Of a stretch of 64,000 bases of DNA, positions 59,849-64,000 are shown one piece after another. The notes below the pieces were generated by a model. It did no database searches. It saw nothing but the letters and a program-made list of their open reading frames with translations, and was not told the origin of the DNA. Source of the stretch: Agrocybe praecox (Eukaryota; Basidiomycota; Agaricomycetes; Agaricales; Agrocybaceae). The first letter of the stretch is position 1; the number at the start of each line of letters is the position of its first letter. The stretch is taken from assembly GCA_964017145.1 (NCBI GenBank), contig OZ024841.1, forward strand, positions 1,674,001 to 1,738,000, written 5' to 3'. A program made the translations under genes and the position numbers.

Positions 59849-62800
59849 ATGGCTATACGTCATGTCCATGCCCATGCTGGTCGAAGGTTGATACCATATG
59901 TATGCCATTTTCTTCCATGTTTTAAAATCCGTTCTTGAAAATGCCCACTTGTGGTGTTTGATTCCCATGATTTCGCTTGATTTCGCCTGATTCGCAACTC
60001 TATCATGAACTATCTCTCATCTTATATTGTTGAATCACCTATTCTTGTGCCAGGTTACAAATAATAATAATATGAAGGCTTACATGAACAGATGTTCAAT
60101 CCGAGCTGTGTCTACTTCCTCTGCATTGGCTGCAAACTCCTTTGACCAGACTCTTCAATTCATCACTGCAATCAAACTACGAGAGCTAGAGAAACAGCGT
60201 CTGGCATATCAAACTCGGTCTTCCAAAATCCTCGATGAAGGAAATGAACTGTCCAAACAAGGCAAAATTATCGAACAAGTCGAAATCCTTGCCAAGTCGG
60301 TCAAGTCATGGACTGGATCAGGAGCTCTTAAATCCGATAAAGTGGTTGGAGGAAATTTGCAACTCTCTGATCTCGAGTTCTGGTTGCAACAGGCAAAGAA
60401 AGACCCTAGCTTTAGTCAAGAAATCGTGCGGGGATGGGTCAATACCTTGGAAGAGCACATTCGGCATGGTAATAAACGATTTGATGCTGCAAAGCTATTT
60501 GGGAGACTATTCGACGAATGGCTTGCCAGCGGCGATTCAGGTAAACTGACGCAGCAGGCCGGCGTGGATCTTGGCAATATTCCAACCCCAGACGCCGGAA
60601 GAATGGAAATGCAGGAGCAGAAAGAAAAATTCGTTTCTATTGTCTTTGACGAACCTTCCGTTGACGTCCAGGCTCTGAAGTCATATCTGGAAGACCTCTT
60701 CAAGTCGGAGGAATCGCTCAAAGCACTGGAGAAGTTACGCAGAGAGCTTAAAGAATTCAGTTACACCATGCAACGTCAAAGTATCACTACCGATGACGTC
60801 AAAATTGCGATAAAGGGTATTCTTAGGTCAGGTCAAATGGACGAAGAAAAAAGGTCTACCTTAAAAGCTTTTCAAGGGAATGCTATCGTACTCGTGGAAC
60901 TTGCTAGCGTCTTGAACATGCGCATGGCAAGCCTAGGCTCGTGGACATGGTCGTCGGGAGGGCTGGTCGTAGATTTCCGCCGCCATCTGAATGGCAAGTA
61001 CAGGTAAGTAGTATATCTGTCGCACAATCTTATCGTAGGCTTATGAGTTCTGTTAGAGCATTCACCGATCCGGACATCATCGACGCTTTATTCTTGCAGC
61101 ACGTCGGTGTCGCTTGGCAAGTCAAGCTTAAGTCTGCACTTTGTCGTTTCTTTGAAAGCAAAGCCTGGATACGGCCTGATCCGCCTGCTCATAAAGACAA
61201 GGAAACCAGGACCGAGCAACTTCGAGGCGACCAGGGCAACAGATCTATTGAAGCAGAGAGAAATAGGATCAAGCGCAATCACTTTTTCCTTACTCAACTT
61301 CAAGAACAGGCGAAACAGTCTAGACCATACGACGCTCATTCGAGCAAGAAGCGTACTGGAGATAAATCTAAACATGGCGGAACTCCTCTCGCACCGGTAC
61401 TGGTCAAGCAAAAGCTTCTCCATCTAGCGACAACAGACTGTTATCTCAACACAACACTACGTGGTACTCATGCAATCGTCTGCTCGGATTTGGAATGGTT
61501 CGGACCCTCACTACCGCACTCCTCGATACTCTCTATCCTCGAATTCTTTGGGGTTTCTAAGAGATGGCTCACGTTCTTCAAAGCTTTTCTGAGTGCTCCT
61601 TTACGCCTTCCCGGCGAGGCTGAACCGCGTGTTCGAAAACGCGGGACCCCAATCGACTACTCGTTGAGCGTGCTATGTGGAGAAGCTGTCGTCTTTGTCA
61701 TGGACTTTGCCGTCAACCAGAAGGCGAATGGGCTGTACCTTTACAGGCTTCATGACGATCTGTGGCTCTGGGACGCGGATGTGAAGCGGGTGGCTATGGG
61801 ATGGGAAGAAATGAAGAAATATGCACAGGTTGTCGGCCTCAAGTTCAACGAGACGAAGACTGGGTCTGCATATATAGGAAACGATTCTCCTGACTCGGCT
61901 CGTTTACCCTCGGGCGATCTTAGGTGGGGCTTCCTCAAATTTAAACCGGAAGAATCTCGTTTCGTTATTGATCAAAACGATGTTGACCTCCACATCGTCG
62001 AAATGCGCCATCAACTTGCCAACACCAAATCCGTCTTTGGATGGGTCAACCTCTACAATAAATATATGGGCTTTTTCACGAGGAACTTTGGCGGAACTCC
62101 TGTGAACTGTTTCAAGACAGACCACATTGTCGATACGATCGATACGCTTGCACGAATTCAGCGAGAATTGTTCCCTGAACTTGCAGATGACAAGAATACT
62201 GGTGCGGTCGGTTACCTACGACAGGTTCTTGAAGAGCGTTTCGGTGTCTCAGATCTTCCTGAAGGGTACTTTTACTTTCCTATCGCTCGCGGAGGCCTTG
62301 ATTTGCGCAATACTATGCTCGAACTTTTGGCATTAGAAAGGATGCAAAAACCTGTTACGGCTCCCAAAGCCTTGAGCGACGAGTCGGAGCCTGAGGCTCG
62401 CCCCGTGAACGAGGACGACGATCAGCGTAATTTCGAAGAAGACAAGGCAATCGCAGATGACAAGTTCCGGAAGCGCATCGCCAATGACCGCAGGGTTTAT
62501 AACCGCCTGAAGGATGTCTGGGACCGCGATGAAGACCACGATCGAAAGTATGCTGCCGACAAGGTCCCAGACGAGTTCATGTCATTCGAGAAATATACCT
62601 CCCTTCGCGAGTCATGGCTTTCTACGTGGGGCGATTCCTATCGGCATATGCTAGACTCTCCTAAATTCAGAGAGGTCGCTTGGACGCCAAAGGTACATGC
62701 CATCGTCGGCGAGGAGTCGTCCAATGCATGGCGTGAAATGGATTGGTATCAGCAATGGCTTGTGAACCTGTATGGCGAGGAGCTGGCGAAGAGGTTTGGT

Positions 62801-62884
62801 CGAGTGGAGATTGTGGATCCGAATTTGATTCCCGTTGGTATGGTGCAGCTGTTCCGTACGTCGAGGCTGAAGTTGGATCAGTGA
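59849..62884 (+). CDS. rvt: RVT: domesticated cellular reverse transcriptase-related protein, about 942 aa
   Basis: Belongs by motif pattern to the rvt family of single-copy, non-mobile reverse-transcriptase-related genes described in fungi and some other lineages. Proposed exons: 59849-59899, 60054-61003 and 61057-62884 (TGA), in phase. If the first exon is wrong, translation can start at ATG 60072 (919 aa). The N-terminal third is helical with coiled-coil-like KLRELEKQRLAYQTRSSKI. The RT core shows motif A in AIVCSDLEWFGPSLPHSS (Asp at about residue 478), motif B in RGTPIDYSLSVLCGEAVVFV (about 529-548), motif C as LYRLHDDLWLWD with both catalytic Asp at about 567-568, and motif D/E-like GLKFNETKTGSAYIG. 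All three catalytic Asp are kept, so polymerase activity is plausible. An acidic/Lys-rich C-terminal domain of about 270 residues follows. No endonuclease, RNase H, LTR or repeats are nearby, consistent with domestication. One long intact frame argues for selection. Confidence 0.85.
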
Positions 62885-63144
62885 ATGTTGGGTCGTGGAC
62901 CATGGCAAAAGTTGTACTATCTGGTACTCCTCCACTCAAAATCTATTCATATAAAGTCCGTGTAATGTTTATTGCTGCTCTTCTATACCCCTACTCGATA
63001 TTGTATATGTTATTAACCTTGGAATCATCCTGGAAACTTTCCATCACTTCAATCATCGACTATTGTGTCAAGACTACAAATGGCAACTGAAGTCTACGAA
63101 TCATGGCCACTTTACGCAGACAACCGCTGAAAAATAAAAAAGCA

Positions 63145-63968
63145 TTAAACAGAAAAATAAACCCTCAGAATTAAAGGATATGTATTCACCTTGGCCATAG
63201 CCCAAATGTCAAAGCCTGTTGCTTCCTTCCCTGAAGCTTTGACCCCTAAAGAGCTCGATTTGCCTTGACCTATTCTGATGGGCGTGGAATGCTAAGGAAG
63301 AGTCAGAAAATATAATTCAATAATATGAATGACAATGGATACGTTAAAGCCTAGGTGATCATATCGGTCGCGACTCTTGGGTGTCGTGGCTTCCAACATG
63401 AAAGTACTGCTGGGCGAGTGTGCAAAAGCTTCACGCATTAGACGTGACAGATGGCCTAAAATAAAATGGGTTGTCAGAGTACTATACTTACCCCTTTTTG
63501 AAAAATGAAAATCCAACTCGCCCTTTCCCTGATGCTCCGGAATCGTATAAGTATATTGCAGGTACCAAGAATCATCTGGGGATTCAGCCCAATTGTTACT
63601 TGTGTAAAATTCTCTATATGCTTTCTCGCATGTATCATGGAAACTATTGACTCTCTTCAAAGGATCATTGTCTGTTAATATTTGATTCAATATCCGAGTG
63701 AACAACTCACCTTAAAGCCTTCCAAGCCCCATCCCCAAATAACAGAAAGAAATCCGCACTTCAAGAGCGTAGGCACCGTCCAGGCGGTTATCCGTTTGCG
63801 AGGAGGGTACCACGATGCTGCGGCCACAATTCTCTCTCCTCGGTCGTGAGAGCGATCAATGACGAGTGTAATTCGTCCTCCAAGGAGGATGCAAGTCTTG
63901 GTCAGAAAATAATAAAGATCCCTCACGACCTTACAAGCTCGCGCATCCTCACTTAGGTCCAATGGTGT
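63145..63968 (-). CDS. GNAT-type N-acetyltransferase, 3' part (5' exons outside window)
   Basis: Read on the minus strand from an exon beginning at 63968 (acceptor CTGTAG), so the start lies beyond the window. Exon pieces: LYYFLTKTCILLGGRITLVI and WTVPTLLKCGFLSVIWGWGL (to 63711), then VNSFHDTCEKAYREF and SPDDSWYLQYTYTIPEHQGK (to about 63490), GHLSRLMREAFAHSP and FMLEATTPKSRDRYDHLGFN (63463-63345), and HSTPIRIGQGKSSSLGVKAS to GFDIWAMAKV, ending at TAA 63145. The pattern LEATTPKSRDxYxHLGF with a preceding helix and the WYLQxLxV-type strand is that of fungal GNAT acetyltransferases that act on small molecules. Substrate unknown. It converges with the rvt gene, with 260 bp between the stops. Confidence 0.75.
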
Positions 63969-64000
63969 CTACAGATGATTTTTAAGACATTCAATTTGAG

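Noticed and set aside
60941..61056. In-frame upstream extension of the rvt second exon starting at 60941
   Set aside because: It reads through the intron 61004-61056 in a different frame. The first exon continues in phase into AFTDPDI with a normal donor and acceptor.
59849..62884. Reading the reverse transcriptase as a live retrotransposon
   Set aside because: No second ORF, RNase H, endonuclease, poly-A tail, LTR or target-site duplication seen. The motif C context LHDDLWLW and the long extra N- and C-terminal domains fit the rvt family.

Overview
This window is nuclear DNA of a filamentous fungus, almost certainly a mushroom-forming basidiomycete (Agaricomycetes). Genes are split by many short GT-AG introns of about 45-75 nt. 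The proteins are fungal: a GMC alcohol oxidase, a GH3 beta-glucosidase, a chloroperoxidase-fold protein, OPI3, COQ8, UBE2S, a NEO1-type flippase and a fungal cellular reverse transcriptase. I built the gene models by hand, joining exons by reading frame and splice sites.

Layout. 1-1194: 3' end of a low-complexity acidic/serine-rich protein, then about 3 kb of pyrimidine-rich spacer. 4.9-14.9 kb: an accessory, decayed region holding unrecognised gene remnants, an internally deleted GMC oxidoreductase pseudogene and one apparently intact GMC gene, all on the minus strand. 15.1 kb: first member of a three-copy family of small proteins with a nuclear-type basic tail. 16.4-31.3 kb: a housekeeping block with an F-box-like protein, a mitochondrial two-RRM protein, an unusual GCTC-rich spacer, a conserved fungal protein of unknown function divergent from COQ8, OPI3, UBE2S, and a chloroperoxidase-family protein. 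32-41 kb: a second accessory region with two more small-family copies (minus strand) and a GMC pseudogene (plus strand) interrupted by about 1.1 kb of foreign sequence. 41.2-45.1 kb: an unrecognised 259-aa gene and a short-chain dehydrogenase. 45.3-57.2 kb: secreted GH3 beta-glucosidase, NEO1-like P4-ATPase and secreted carboxylesterase. 58-59 kb: an MFS transporter pseudogene. 59.8-62.9 kb: an rvt gene, a domesticated reverse transcriptase. 63.1 kb to the end: a partial GNAT acetyltransferase.

Functional links. GMC oxidase, beta-glucosidase, carboxylesterase and the peroxidase-fold protein are typical plant-biomass functions of these fungi, but they are interspersed with housekeeping genes and I see no coherent biosynthetic cluster. 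The most unusual items are the rvt gene (known family, poorly understood role) and the three-copy small-protein family. Its copies share a conserved promoter, and two of them stand in mirror-image divergent pairs with GMC genes, suggesting an inverted segmental duplication.
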